64,000 bases of DNA from Streptomyces spiramyceticus (GCF_028807635.1 NZ_JARBAX010000001.1:2307001-2371000), one strand, 5' to 3'; positions 31,356 through 40,966 are shown, counted from the stretch's first letter. Notes: generated from the sequence alone by a model not told the origin. Program-made: numbers and translations.

Positions 31356-32213
31356 TCAGACGGCGGCGCGGCCGCCTGCGAGGCGGGGCAGCATGCGGAA
31401 GCCGATGCCACCAGCGATCATCGTCGCGGCGCCGACCAGCAGGAACGTGGTCTCGGCGGCGCCCGTCTCGGCGAGCTCCTCCTTGGCCTTGCCCTGCTCT
31501 ACCGGCTTGGAGCCGGCACTGTCGGTGTCGGTGTTGTCCTCGCACTCGGCGCCGTCGAGGTCGACGGTGCAGGTGCCGGTGTCACCGTCGGTGCCGCCGT
31601 CGGAGCCACCGGTCTCGGAGCCACCGTTGCCGTTGCCACCGTTGTCGGTGCCGCCGTTGCCACCGTTGCCGTTGCCACCGTTGTTGCCGTTGCCACCATT
31701 GTTGGTGCCACCGTTGTCGTCGCCCGGGTCGGTCGGGTCAGTCGGGTCGACCGGGTCCGTGGGATCCGTCGGGTCGACCGGGTCCGTCGGGTCGGTCGGG
31801 TCGACCGGATCCGTCGGGTCGGTCGGGTCAACGGGGTCCGTGGGGTCGGTCGGGTCGACCGGGTCCGTCGGGTCCGTGGGGTCGACCGGGTCCGTCGGGT
31901 CGACCGGGTCCGTCGGGTCCGTGGGGTCGAGCGGGTCGAGCGGGTCCGTCGGGTCGGCGGGGTCCGCCGGGTCGGCCGGGTCCGCAGGGTCGGCCGGGTC
32001 GGCCGGGTCCGCGGGATCGGCCGGGTCCGCCGGGTCGGCGGCTACGGCGATGTCGAGGCCCTCCTGGTCGACCTCGGCCTTGGCGCTGAGGCCGGCCACG
32101 TCGACACCGATACCGACGGCCGAGGCGGCGCCCGCGGCGGTCAGCGAAGCACCGGCGGCAATCACCGCACCGGCTGCTATACGCGCAACGCGGATCCGCG
32201 TCTTCTTGGTCAT
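31356..32213 (-). CDS. Sortase-anchored wall protein with Asp-Pro tandem repeats
   Basis: 285 aa. A Sec signal peptide ([20 protein letters not shown], cleavage near AGAASA-VG) is followed by a short domain, then about 35 tripeptide units DP-A/T/V/L (residues ~58-162), a Gly/Asn-rich stretch, a small two-cysteine segment ([14 protein letters not shown]), and the C-terminal sorting signal: LAETG, helix [17 protein letters not shown], and basic tail RLAGGRAAV. LAxTG is the motif of class E sortases, which attach chaplins and other surface proteins in Streptomyces, so this should be covalently wall-linked. The later repeats form a 9-residue super-unit DPTDPTDPV, a 27-bp minisatellite that may vary in length between strains. 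The rod-like Asp-Pro tract probably spans the wall. Function unknown. Confidence 0.88.
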   Translation of the reverse strand: MTKKTRIRVARIAAGAVIAAGASLTAAGAASAVGIGVDVAGLSAKAEVDQEGLDIAVAADPADPADPADPADPADPADPADPADPADPTDPLDPLDPTDPTDPVDPTDPVDPTDPTDPVDPTDPTDPVDPTDPTDPVDPTDPTDPVDPTDPTDPVDPTDPTDPGDDNGGTNNGGNGNNGGNGNGGNGGTDNGGNGNGGSETGGSDGGTDGDTGTCTVDLDGAECEDNTDTDSAGSKPVEQGKAKEELAETGAAETTFLLVGAATMIAGGIGFRMLPRLAGGRAAV

Positions 32214-32435
32214 CTGCTTGCTACCCCCAGTAGCTGAATTCGTCAGTGGAGCAGCGCAAGGGGCGGAAGCGGCTGGGGATTTGAACACTCCCCCCGATCA
32301 CACGCGCCCCAGGGATACGCATGCCGCGCGTCAGCTTTCCCAGTTTTAAAGGGAACGTCAAGGTCGTTGCGTACGCGATGTCCGAAATGACGTCAGTTGA
32401 CCGTCGTACGGGAATGCGACTGTGACACAAAAGGC

Positions 32436-32460
32436 AACTGCCGCCTCAAGGGCGGCAGTT
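32436..32460 (-). terminator. Intrinsic terminator after prfB
   Basis: Perfect 10-bp stem AACTGCCGCC / GGCGGCAGTT with a 5-nt loop, followed on the minus strand by GCCTTTTGTG. It starts 22 bp after the prfB stop. Confidence 0.9.
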
Positions 32461-32481
32461 ACTGTGTCGACAAAGCGAGTT

Positions 32482-33591
32482 TTACTTCGCCTGCTGCTTG
32501 CGCCAGCGAATTCCGGCTTCCAGGAAGCCGTCGATCTCACCGTCGAGAACAGCCTGCGGGTTGCCGACCTCGAAGTCCGTCCGCAGGTCCTTGACCATCT
32601 GGTACGGGTGCAGGACGTACGAACGCATCTGGTTGCCCCAGGAGTTGCCGCCGTCGCTCTTGCCGAGGGAGTCCATGAGCGCCTGTTCCTCCTGGCGGCG
32701 GCGCTCAAGGAGCTTCGCCTGGAGGACGTTCATGGCGCTCGCCTTGTTCTGGATCTGGGAGCGCTCGTTCTGGCAGGAGACGACGATGCCGGTCGGAACG
32801 TGCGTCAGACGGACTGCGGAGTCAGTCGTGTTGACGCCCTGGCCGCCGGGACCCGAAGCGCGGTAGACGTCCACGCGCAGCTCGGACTCGTCGATCTCGA
32901 TGTGGTCGGTCTGCTCGACGACCGGCAGCACCTCGACGCCCGCGAAGGACGTCTGGCGGCGGCCCTGGTTGTCGAAGGGCGAGATGCGGACCAGGCGGTG
33001 CGTGCCCTGCTCCACGGAGAGCGTTCCGTAGGCGTACGGCGCCTTGACGACGAAGGTGGTCGACTTGATGCCGGCCTCTTCCGCGTACGACGTCTCGTAG
33101 ACCTCGGTGGAGTAGCCGTGGCGCTCGGCCCAGCGGAGGTACATGCGCTGGAGGCGCTCGGCGAAGTCGGAGGCGTCGACGCCGCCGGCCTCGGCGCGGA
33201 TGTTGACCAGCGCCTCGCGCTCGTCGTACTCGCCGGACAGGAGCGTCCGTACTTCCATCTCGTCCAGTGCCTTGCGGACCGCGAGAAGCTCGGCCTCGGC
33301 CTCCACGAGGGTGTCGGCGTCGTCCTCGGCCTCGGCGAGCTCGAAGAGCACAGAGAGGTCGTCTATCCGGCTCCGGAGGGCTTCCGTCTTGCGGAGCTCG
33401 GCCTGGAGGTGGGACAGCTTGCTCGTGATCTTCTGCGCGGCCTCGGGGTCGTCCCACAGGGACGGGGCCGCGGCCTGCTCCTCGAGCACGGCGATATCGG
33501 CCCTCATACTGTCGAGGTCCAGGACGGCCTCGATCGACCCCATGGTCGAGGAGAGGGACTTGAGCTCTTCGGAAACATCGACGACTGCCAC
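32482..33591 (-). CDS. prfB: Peptide chain release factor 2
   Basis: RF2, 369 aa, releases the nascent chain at UAA and UGA codons. The GGQ motif is in [17 protein letters not shown], and the stop-codon-reading tripeptide SPF is in [18 protein letters not shown]. The start is the GTG at (M)[10 protein letters not shown], with upstream frame sequence unlike the family. The N-terminal third is intact and in frame: there is no internal UGA with a slippery CUUU, so it lacks the autoregulatory frameshift of E. coli prfB. Separated by 121 bp from the kinase gene pkaB upstream. Confidence 0.96.
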   Translation of the reverse strand: MAVVDVSEELKSLSSTMGSIEAVLDLDSMRADIAVLEEQAAAPSLWDDPEAAQKITSKLSHLQAELRKTEALRSRIDDLSVLFELAEAEDDADTLVEAEAELLAVRKALDEMEVRTLLSGEYDEREALVNIRAEAGGVDASDFAERLQRMYLRWAERHGYSTEVYETSYAEEAGIKSTTFVVKAPYAYGTLSVEQGTHRLVRISPFDNQGRRQTSFAGVEVLPVVEQTDHIEIDESELRVDVYRASGPGGQGVNTTDSAVRLTHVPTGIVVSCQNERSQIQNKASAMNVLQAKLLERRRQEEQALMDSLGKSDGGNSWGNQMRSYVLHPYQMVKDLRTDFEVGNPQAVLDGEIDGFLEAGIRWRKQQAK

Positions 33592-33712
33592 GGGTCCAGC
33601 GTAACGGCACGGCGGCCAAGCGTTCCCCTTCGGCCGGTACTGCGCCTCCCTCCGCCCCACTCCGCCCTTGTCCTGCGGGCTACGGCCCTGCTGCGGCTTG
33701 GGCTACGGCGGG

Positions 33713-34981
33713 CTATGGCTGGGCCGGGGACGACTGCCGCGTGTCCTGGGGGACGGTTTCCGGGGTGTCGTCCGTCACGGCCAGCCAGCCGCCGACGCCC
33801 AGAGCGGCGGTGATCACGACCGCCGCCCCGCCGAGCAGGATGCGGCGCCTACGCACCGTGTCCGACTTGTGGCGGGCCGAACCGGGACGGCGCTGGCCCG
33901 CCGCACGGGGGACGCGGGCCGTGCCCCGTGCGCCGCCGGCCAGCTCGTCGGGGGCCGGGACGCGCATGCTCGTGTGGGTGTCGCGGCTGGAGTCGAGGGC
34001 CGAGCCGGGCACGAGCGGGACGGCGCCGCGGCGGCGCGGTTCGTCGGGTCCTGCCGGCCGCTGGGAGGGGTCGTCGTACGCCGCGCCTGCCGGGTTTGCT
34101 GCGTATCCGTCCCCCTCCGCCTCCGAGTCCGGCTCATCCACGTCCAGCGGCGGCATTCCGGCGAGAAGGGGCAGCTGGTCGCGGAGGCGGGCGGAGAGCT
34201 CGGAGGCGCGCAGCCGGGACGCCGGAGCCTTCGCCAGGCACTGGACGATGAGCTGCCAGAGCTCTTCCGGGATGCCGGGGAGGGGGACGACTGTCTCGGT
34301 GACGTGGCGGCGCAGTACGGCGCCAGGGTGGCCGCCGCCGAAGGGAGTGAAGCCCGCCAGGAGTTCGTACAGGACGGTGGCCAGCGCGTAGATGTCGACG
34401 GCAGCACGGGGCGGCAGGCCCTCGACGATCTCGGGGGCGAGGTAGTCCGGCGTACCGATGATCTTTGTCGCGCGGGTGCGGCGCGGGGTGTCGATCAGCT
34501 TGGCCACGCCGAAGTCCGTCAGCAGCGCGGGGTGCGCGCCGCCGGGGCCGAGGGGGCCCTCCATGTCCAGGAGGATGTTCTCCGGCTTCACGTCGCGGTG
34601 GACGACGCCTGCCGCATGTGCGGCGGCGAGGCCGTCGGCGACGTCGGCGGCGATCGCGACGGCCGCCTCGGGCGCCAGGCGGCGCTCGCGGTCGAGCCGG
34701 GTGCGCAGGTCGGTGCCGCGTACGAGGTCCATGACCAGCGCGAGGTCGTTGCCGTCGACGACGAGGTCACTGACGGAGACGACCCGGGGGTGGTCCAGTC
34801 CGAGCAGCGCGGTGCGCTCCTGGACGAAGCGCCCGACGAGCTCCTGGTCGGACGCGAGGTCCTCACGCAGCAGCTTGATGGCGACGGGGCCCTCGGGTCC
34901 GTCACCCAGCCACACCGTGCCGGCACTGCCCCGTCCCAGGATCTGGTGGGCGGTGTACCGGCTGCCGATCTTCCGTGCCAA
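33713..34981 (-). CDS. pkaB: Serine/threonine protein kinase PkaB
   Basis: 422-aa eukaryotic-type kinase, very close in size to PkaB of S. coelicolor. Kinase domain residues ~8-270: Gly loop ILGRGSAGTVWLG, VAIKLL lysine, HRDVKPEN catalytic loop, TDFGVAKL, and activation segment IIGTPDYLAPE. A ~110-residue Pro/Arg-rich linker leads to one helix (ILLGGAAVVITAALGVGGWL) and a short outer tail, so the kinase domain is cytoplasmic and membrane-anchored with almost no external sensor. Downstream of pkaA in the same direction (137 bp apart). Confidence 0.94.
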   Translation of the reverse strand: MARKIGSRYTAHQILGRGSAGTVWLGDGPEGPVAIKLLREDLASDQELVGRFVQERTALLGLDHPRVVSVSDLVVDGNDLALVMDLVRGTDLRTRLDRERRLAPEAAVAIAADVADGLAAAHAAGVVHRDVKPENILLDMEGPLGPGGAHPALLTDFGVAKLIDTPRRTRATKIIGTPDYLAPEIVEGLPPRAAVDIYALATVLYELLAGFTPFGGGHPGAVLRRHVTETVVPLPGIPEELWQLIVQCLAKAPASRLRASELSARLRDQLPLLAGMPPLDVDEPDSEAEGDGYAANPAGAAYDDPSQRPAGPDEPRRRGAVPLVPGSALDSSRDTHTSMRVPAPDELAGGARGTARVPRAAGQRRPGSARHKSDTVRRRRILLGGAAVVITAALGVGGWLAVTDDTPETVPQDTRQSSPAQP

Positions 34982-35118
34982 GACTGCTCCCTCAGCGGCG
35001 AGACGCCCTCTGACGATCGCCCTGAGGTTACGCGGGCGCCGGGGCGTCGCGTGCCCCGTATGGCGCCAATCCTTGACTTCTGGGGGCGAAATCCACCCCC
35101 AGAAGTCGACAAATCAAC

Positions 35119-36762
35119 TCAGCCGGCAGTTCCGGTTCCCGGTCCGCCGAGTTCGCTCAGAAACTTCTCGACCTTGTCGTAGACGTCGCCGATCTGGGCG
35201 AAGAAGCCCTTCGTCGTACCGATCCACTCCTGGAGCGGGGACAGCTCCCAGATCAGCCAGGACGCCACGAACAGCAGGAGGAACGTGAACAGGCAGCCCT
35301 TCAGGCAGCCGAGGCCCGGGATCCGCATCGGGTTGGCGCTGCGACGGCGCGGCTCGCGGGGCTCGCGCGGCGGGCGCGGGGCCAGCTGAGCGGGCTGCTG
35401 CGGCGGCGCGTACCGCTGCTGCGGGGCCGGAGCCTGGGGCTGCTGGTACTGCGGCGGGGGCGGCGGGGCGTACCGCTGCGGAGGCTGCGGACGCTGTTGC
35501 TGCTGATGCTGCGGGGGGCGCTGCTGCTGTTGCGGCTGCTGATGCTGCTGCGGCTGGCGCTGGGGGCGGCGGCGCAGCGGGTCCTGGCTCGGGTCGAGGT
35601 ACTGGACCTGGGTCTGCTCGTTGCGGTCGCGGGCCGCGCGCAGCTGGCTCTGCCAGGGGTGCGGGTCCTCGGGGCCGGGGGCGCCCTGCGGTACCGGCGG
35701 CATGACTGCGGTCGGGTCGGCGGCACCCCCCTGGTGCGCGCCGGCCGACGGCATGACGCTGGTCGCGGCACTCGGGTCGTACGAGCCCGCGTTGCTCGGC
35801 AGCACCTGGGTCGGGTCGGCGGCACCCGGGGCGCCCGGGACCGGTGCGGGCGCCGGGTCGGGCGCGAGCAAAGCGCCGACGCCCATGGCCGCCTCGACCT
35901 GGGCGGCGGACGAGTGCACGCCGACGCCGGCCGAGACGGTGCGCAGGGCGCGGGCGAGGTTCTCGGCGCTGGGCCGCTCGTCCGGTTCCTTGCGCAGGCA
36001 GCGCTCTATGACCGTCCAGAGCGGCTCGGGGACGGTGGTGGGGCGGCGGGGCTCCTCGCTGAGGTGACGGTGGAGCACCTCCAGCGCCGTACCGCCCGCG
36101 AACGGGGGACGCCCGGTGACCAGCTCGTACAGCAGGATGCCCGCGCCGTAGATGTCGACGGCGGAGGTCTGCGGGCGCCCCTCGGCGGACTCCGGGGCGA
36201 CGTAGGCCGGCGTACCGACGAACTCGTGCGTACGGGTGAGGCCCGGGGAGTCCGCGAGGCGCGCGATGCCGAAGTCGGTGAGCATCGGGTGCATCTGGCC
36301 GTCGCGCTCGTCGAGCAGGACGTTCGCGGGCTTGAGGTCGCGGTGGACCACGCCGTCGGCGTGGCTGGCGGCGAGCGCGTCCGCGATCTGCGCGGTGAGG
36401 AGGGAGGCGGCGACCGGCGAGAACGGACCGTTGTCGCGGAGATAGCGGTGCAGGTCCGGGCCGTCGATCAGGTCCATCACAAGGGCGAGCAGGTCGCCCT
36501 CGACGACCAGGTCGCGGGTCCGCACGATGTTGGGGTGCGTCAGACGCAGCAGTACGGAGCGTTCGCGCAGGAAGCGCATCACCACGTCCGCGTCGTTCGC
36601 GAGCTCCTCCTTGAGGACCTTGATCGCGACGGTCTCGCCGGGCTGGCCGGCCACGGCCGCCTCGGCGCCTGCGGTCTCGCGCTGGCGGGCTCGCCAGACG
36701 GTGCCCGTGGCGCCGCGCCCGAGCGGCTCCTCGAGCAGGTATTTGCTGCCTACCGGCCGCAC
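35119..36762 (-). CDS. pkaA: Serine/threonine protein kinase PkaA
   Basis: 547 aa, matching the size of S. coelicolor PkaA. Kinase domain residues ~8-275 with EPLGRGATGTVWRA, VAIKVL, HRDLKPANVLL, LTDFGIARLA and FVGTPAYVAPE. A ~190-residue low-complexity linker follows: TQVLP/TAVMP-type segments with many Thr, which are plausible autophosphorylation sites, then a Gln/Pro tract (residues ~395-465). One transmembrane helix (CLFTFLLLFVASWLIWEL) near residue 500 and a ~40-residue outer tail end the protein. Divergent from the FHA-domain gene, with a 463-bp promoter region between. Confidence 0.94.
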   Translation of the reverse strand: MRPVGSKYLLEEPLGRGATGTVWRARQRETAGAEAAVAGQPGETVAIKVLKEELANDADVVMRFLRERSVLLRLTHPNIVRTRDLVVEGDLLALVMDLIDGPDLHRYLRDNGPFSPVAASLLTAQIADALAASHADGVVHRDLKPANVLLDERDGQMHPMLTDFGIARLADSPGLTRTHEFVGTPAYVAPESAEGRPQTSAVDIYGAGILLYELVTGRPPFAGGTALEVLHRHLSEEPRRPTTVPEPLWTVIERCLRKEPDERPSAENLARALRTVSAGVGVHSSAAQVEAAMGVGALLAPDPAPAPVPGAPGAADPTQVLPSNAGSYDPSAATSVMPSAGAHQGGAADPTAVMPPVPQGAPGPEDPHPWQSQLRAARDRNEQTQVQYLDPSQDPLRRRPQRQPQQHQQPQQQQRPPQHQQQQRPQPPQRYAPPPPPQYQQPQAPAPQQRYAPPQQPAQLAPRPPREPREPRRRSANPMRIPGLGCLKGCLFTFLLLFVASWLIWELSPLQEWIGTTKGFFAQIGDVYDKVEKFLSELGGPGTGTAG

Positions 36763-37225
36763 GTCATGCGCTCCCTGCTGCTCGTGGTGTACGCCGTTTC
36801 ATTGCGTTTCTGCTGCGTTCTACGGCGTTCTACGTCGTCCCGGGCGCTCGGGCCCGCATTCCGACCCACTGTAATGCCGCCCGAGTGCCACTGAACGGGG
36901 CACAGGCGGGTCGTGTTCGAGGGAAGACGCACGCATCGCATGGATGGTTGCCGAACATGCGTTCCGCACGTGTCGGCGGCGATGTCACCCTGCGATCCCA
37001 ACCTGGCACTTTTACGTCCACAGCCGACCAATCAAGATCACTTGGCGGTGGGCGCCGGGCGTGTTGTCAGTGGCAGGTGCGAGGATGCCTGCAGCACGGG
37101 ACTGTGGAGTCGGGAGCTTCGCGTCACGTGCCGACCTGTACCGGACGACGCGTCCGTGCCGGGTGGGGGGAATCACAGGACGGCTCCCCTGCCGGGCACT
37201 TCGCGCAGAAGGGACCGCTGACGCG
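36763..37225. other. 463-bp divergent promoter region between pkaA and the FHA gene
   Basis: No gene supported. The pkaA side has near repeats of GCGTTCTACG (around 36813-36834), and the centre is lower in GC, including TTTTACGTCCACAGCCGACCA. A purine ribosome site (GAAGGGACC) precedes the FHA gene start. Short frames here are shadows without ribosome sites. Confidence 0.6.
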
Positions 37226-40200
37226 ATGCAGATCCGGCTGACCGTCCTCGCGCCGCGCAGCGGCCAGAGCACCCACGCCGTGCGTGACGTCCTCGTCACC
37301 GCGCCCGCCGGAACGGCGCTGGCCGCCGTGGCCTCGGGCCTGGCCACCGCGGTGTCCGGTCCCGGCTCGGGCCCCGAGACGACCGGCGCGGTGGTGGTCT
37401 ACGCGGGGCGGGAGCGGCTCGACGCGCAGCGCTGCGCGCTGGGTGAGCCGCCGCTGGTCGACGGGGCGGTGCTGTCGCTGCACGCGCCCGCGCCGGACGG
37501 CGAGGCCCCGACGGCCCTGACCGCCCTGACGGAGACCACGCCTGCCCAACTGCACGTGGTGGCGGGCCCCGACGCCGGAGGCATCCACCTCCTCCACGGC
37601 GGCCAGGTCCGCATCGGCCGCTCCACGGACGCGGACGTGCCGCTGGACGACCCGGACGTGTCCCGGCTGCACTGCGCGGTGACGCTGGCGGAGGACGGCC
37701 GGGTCTCGGTGGAGGACCTCGGCTCCACGAACGGCACCGCCCTGGACGGCAAGGAAGTTACCGCCCGCCCGGTACGCCTGACACCGGGCGCGCTGCTACG
37801 CGTAGGCGAATCCGCCCTGCGCCTGACCCCCGGAAACCCCCGCGCGACGCTCCCGACAACCCCGGACGGCGAGGGTCACCTCCGCGTAACCCGCACGCCG
37901 GACGAGACGACCGGAAGCACGACCGGCACAACCCCGGAGGGGCCGATCCCGGGCCCGCACCGCGCGGGCACAGTCCCGTACGGCCCGGCGACGGGTTCAC
38001 ACCACCCGAGTGCGGCGTCCGGCGCCGACGTGACTGCGCGGGGCACCGGCGCGGGCTCCGTGCGGGGCTCTTCGGCGCCCGGTGGGCGCCGTGTCTCCGG
38101 TCGCCCACCCGCGGCGGCCTCCCCTGCCCCGGCATCGCAGAGCACGGCAGCAGGCGACCGCCCCGGACCCGTCCCGCACGACGATCAGGGCCGGGCAATG
38201 CCCGCTGCGGGCGGCACCTACGGCGAGCACGGCGGGCCCGCTCCGACAGCGTCCCCAAGTGACGCGTACGGCCCCGGTGGCCGGCCCGGCGCCGCGAGCG
38301 CCGCGTACAGCCACGGACCGACAGCGCCGCATCACACCGGCGACCAGTCCGCGCCCGCCACCCACGGCGGCCCCGCCGGCCCGCAGGGCAGCGCCGGCTT
38401 CGGCGACGGCGCCCACGGCCCCGGCAACAGCCCGAATCGCCCGGCCCAAGGCGTCGCCCACGGCGGGCCCGTCCCCGCCGGGAGTGATGTCACGCACGCA
38501 CACGCCGCCTACGGCAGCGACGGTCGCCCCACGGCCGGTGCGCACCCCGGTGACGCCCCCGCCACCGGGCGCAGTCGCGAGGTGTACTCCGAGGCCCCCC
38601 GTCGACGGGGCGGCCGGGGTGGCATAGGGGCCTGGGCGCGGCGGCTTGCCGGGGGGCGGGCGGAGACCGTGGACGAGTACGCACCGGCCGAAGCCACTCC
38701 GGTCGGGATGCCGCCCGCCCACGGCGTCGCCGCCGTGCCGTCGGCCACCTCGACCACCGCCGCCCTGCCCGAGGCCTGGCCCGATCCGGCCTCGCTTCTG
38801 CTCACCGCACTCGGCCCCGGCCCCCGGCTGTGGGAGCGCGGCCCCGGGCACCCCGAGGCGCTCGTGCTCCGGCTCGGCACCGCCGACCGGGCCGCGCCCG
38901 ACGGCGGGCGCCCGCTGCCCGCCGTTCCGGTGACCGTAGGGCTGCGGGAAGTCGGCTCGCTGGGGCTCGCCGGGCCCCGCGCACGGCTGGCCGGGCTCGC
39001 CCGGTCCGCCGTGGCGCAACTCGCCGCGCTGCACTCCCCCACAGACCTCGAAATCGTGCTGATCAGTACGGACAGGTCAAGGGCCGTCGAAGAGCGCACC
39101 GCTGAGTGGGCCTGGCTCGGCTGGCTGCCTCATCTGCGGCCCGCCCACGGCCAGGACTGCCGGCTGCTCCTCGCGTACGACAAGGACCAGGCCGCCGCCC
39201 GCGTCGCCGAACTGGTGCGCCGCACCGACGAGGAACCGCAGGGGAGCGGCGCCGAAGGGCCGTACACCGTCGTCATCGTCGACGGCGACCCCGGCTCCAC
39301 CGCGCTGCGCGACGCCACCGCCCGGCTCGCCGCGACCGGCGCCGCGTCCGGTATCCACCTCGTCTGCCTGGCCGAGACGCCCGCCGCGTCCCCTCTGTCC
39401 CCTGTTGCCGAGACGTACGAAGCCGCCTGCGCGGTGTCGGCGCCGTTCCGCGAGTGCGGGGCCGCCGCGCTGCTCAGCGGCGATGTGGCCACCGCGCTGC
39501 GGCTGCTGCGTACGGCGGGCGGTCAGCCCGCGGGGCGCGGCACGCTGGGCGCGGTGGACGCGGTGTCCGCCGCCTGGGCGGAGCGTTTCGGGCGGGCGCT
39601 GGCCCCGCTGCGTGCGGACGGACCGCCGGCCGGACGCCCCGGCCGCGCCGCCGCGCTGCCCGCCTCCGCCCGGCTGCTGGACGAGCTGGGCCTGGCCAGG
39701 GCCACCCCGGCCTCCCTGATGGCGCGCTGGGCGGCCGCGGCCGACGACGGTCAGGCGCCCGGAGCCACGCGCGCGTGGGCGGTGCTCGGGGCGGGCCCGC
39801 GCGGACCGCTGTGTGTCGACCTGACCGCCGAGGGGCCGCATCTGCTGATCGAGGGCCCGGCCGGCAGCGGCCGCACCGAGCTGCTGCGTTCCGTCGCCGC
39901 GTCGCTGGCCGCCGCCGCCCGCCCGGACCGGCTCGGTCTCGTCCTCGTCGACGGCGCGGGCGGCGGACGCGGCGACGGCCTGCGCGCCTGCACCGAACTG
40001 CCACACGTGTCGACCCATCTGGTGGCGTCCGACCCCGTCCGGATGCGGGAGTTCGCCCAGGCCCTGGGCGCCGAGCTGAAGCGGCGCCACGAGCTGCTCG
40101 GCAGCCTCGGCTTCGCCGAATGGCACATGAACTGCGAGATCTCCGGCCGGCTGATCAACCAGCGACCGCCCAGCGCCGCCGAGCAGCGCGGCGACCTCGA

Positions 40201-40825
40201 CCCGGCCCCCAGCGGCACGCTGCGCCTGCGGACCACCACGGCCCGGGCCCAGCAGGCCCGCCCGGACACCGGCCCGTCCCCGCTCCCCCGTCTCGTCGTC
40301 CTCGTCGACGACCTCGACGCGCTGGTCGCGCCCGCCCTCGGCAGTACGGGCAGGCCTACGGCGGGTTCGGTCGTACGGGCCCTGGAAGCGGTGGCCAGGG
40401 ACGGCGAGCGGCTCGGCGTGCATCTGGTGGCCACATCCGCCAGGCCGGACCGTACGGCGGACACCGAGCTGGCCCGTGGGACGCGGCTGCGCGTGGCGCT
40501 GGACGCCCCGCCGTCCGCCCCCATACCCGACGAGCCTGCGGCGGGACGCGGCAGGCTGCGGCACGCGGACGGCTCCGCGACGCCGTTCCAGGGGGGCCGG
40601 GTCACCGGACGCATTCCCCGTACGGCGACTCTGCGGCCCACCGTCGTGCCCCTGGAGTGGGAGCGGATGGGCGATCCGCCGACCCGGCGCCCGGTGCGCG
40701 AGCTCGGCAACGGGCCGACGGACCTGGCTCTGCTGGCCAGCGCCCTGGACCGGGCGGCCCGCACGGTCAACGCGTCACCGTTGCCGCCTCTCGGCACCCC
40801 CGTCACACCTCGCCCTGAAGCCTGA
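37226..40825 (+). CDS. FHA-domain EssC/EccC-like FtsK/SpoIIIE-family protein with one ATPase domain
   Basis: 1199 aa. Residues 1-95 resemble the N-terminal domain of EssC (IRLTVLAPRSGQSTHAVRD); an FHA domain follows near 110-190 with phosphothreonine-binding motifs IGRSTDADVPLDD, VSRLHC and LGSTNGT. Residues ~215-560 are a Gly/Pro/His-rich linker. The next part matches type VII secretion ATPases just before their motor (RLWERGPGHPEALVLRLGT, WAWLGWLPHLRPAH), then comes one FtsK-type domain: Walker A LLIEGPAGSGRTELLRS near 875, with Arg where Lys is expected, FVLVD-like VLVDGAGGG, LPHVSTHLV, Walker B LVVLVDDLDAL near 1024, and LGVHLVATSARP. EccC/EssC have three ATPase domains and transmembrane helices; this has one and none. 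No other type VII secretion genes are nearby. Start is the ATG at MQIRLTVLAP; it may not hydrolyse ATP. Confidence 0.85.
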   Translation: MQIRLTVLAPRSGQSTHAVRDVLVTAPAGTALAAVASGLATAVSGPGSGPETTGAVVVYAGRERLDAQRCALGEPPLVDGAVLSLHAPAPDGEAPTALTALTETTPAQLHVVAGPDAGGIHLLHGGQVRIGRSTDADVPLDDPDVSRLHCAVTLAEDGRVSVEDLGSTNGTALDGKEVTARPVRLTPGALLRVGESALRLTPGNPRATLPTTPDGEGHLRVTRTPDETTGSTTGTTPEGPIPGPHRAGTVPYGPATGSHHPSAASGADVTARGTGAGSVRGSSAPGGRRVSGRPPAAASPAPASQSTAAGDRPGPVPHDDQGRAMPAAGGTYGEHGGPAPTASPSDAYGPGGRPGAASAAYSHGPTAPHHTGDQSAPATHGGPAGPQGSAGFGDGAHGPGNSPNRPAQGVAHGGPVPAGSDVTHAHAAYGSDGRPTAGAHPGDAPATGRSREVYSEAPRRRGGRGGIGAWARRLAGGRAETVDEYAPAEATPVGMPPAHGVAAVPSATSTTAALPEAWPDPASLLLTALGPGPRLWERGPGHPEALVLRLGTADRAAPDGGRPLPAVPVTVGLREVGSLGLAGPRARLAGLARSAVAQLAALHSPTDLEIVLISTDRSRAVEERTAEWAWLGWLPHLRPAHGQDCRLLLAYDKDQAAARVAELVRRTDEEPQGSGAEGPYTVVIVDGDPGSTALRDATARLAATGAASGIHLVCLAETPAASPLSPVAETYEAACAVSAPFRECGAAALLSGDVATALRLLRTAGGQPAGRGTLGAVDAVSAAWAERFGRALAPLRADGPPAGRPGRAAALPASARLLDELGLARATPASLMARWAAAADDGQAPGATRAWAVLGAGPRGPLCVDLTAEGPHLLIEGPAGSGRTELLRSVAASLAAAARPDRLGLVLVDGAGGGRGDGLRACTELPHVSTHLVASDPVRMREFAQALGAELKRRHELLGSLGFAEWHMNCEISGRLINQRPPSAAEQRGDLDPAPSGTLRLRTTTARAQQARPDTGPSPLPRLVVLVDDLDALVAPALGSTGRPTAGSVVRALEAVARDGERLGVHLVATSARPDRTADTELARGTRLRVALDAPPSAPIPDEPAAGRGRLRHADGSATPFQGGRVTGRIPRTATLRPTVVPLEWERMGDPPTRRPVRELGNGPTDLALLASALDRAARTVNASPLPPLGTPVTPRPEA

Positions 40826-40928
40826 CTGGACGTCACGGGCCCATCACGATCACCCAGTTGACACTGATGGCACTATTGCGGGCTCCCGACCGCCGGGCGT
40901 AGACCTGACGCACGGGACAGCGAAACCG

Positions 40929-40966
40929 GCACCGGCGCCACCTTCGTCCGAAGGCTGCGCCGGTGC
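40929..40966 (+). terminator. Long hairpin between the FHA gene and the ABC operon
   Basis: 10-bp stem GCACCGGCGC / GCGCCGGTGC, a 2-bp mismatch, then a 6-bp stem CCTTCG / CGAAGG with a 2-nt loop. It begins 103 bp after the FHA gene stop and ends 28 bp before the binding-protein start, so it is either a terminator or a leader hairpin of the ABC operon. Confidence 0.6.

Noticed and set aside
30961..31356. Gene between the zinc-ribbon gene and the sortase-substrate gene
   Set aside because: Short frames there lie across the MITE and its repeats and have no ribosome site.
31725..32040. Regular short repeats that might suggest a CRISPR array
   Set aside because: The repeats are in-frame Asp-Pro codons without spacers, within a signal-peptide/LAETG protein.
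32482..33591. Programmed frameshift in prfB
   Set aside because: The N-terminal region is continuous in one frame, with no internal TGA or CTTTGA slippery site.
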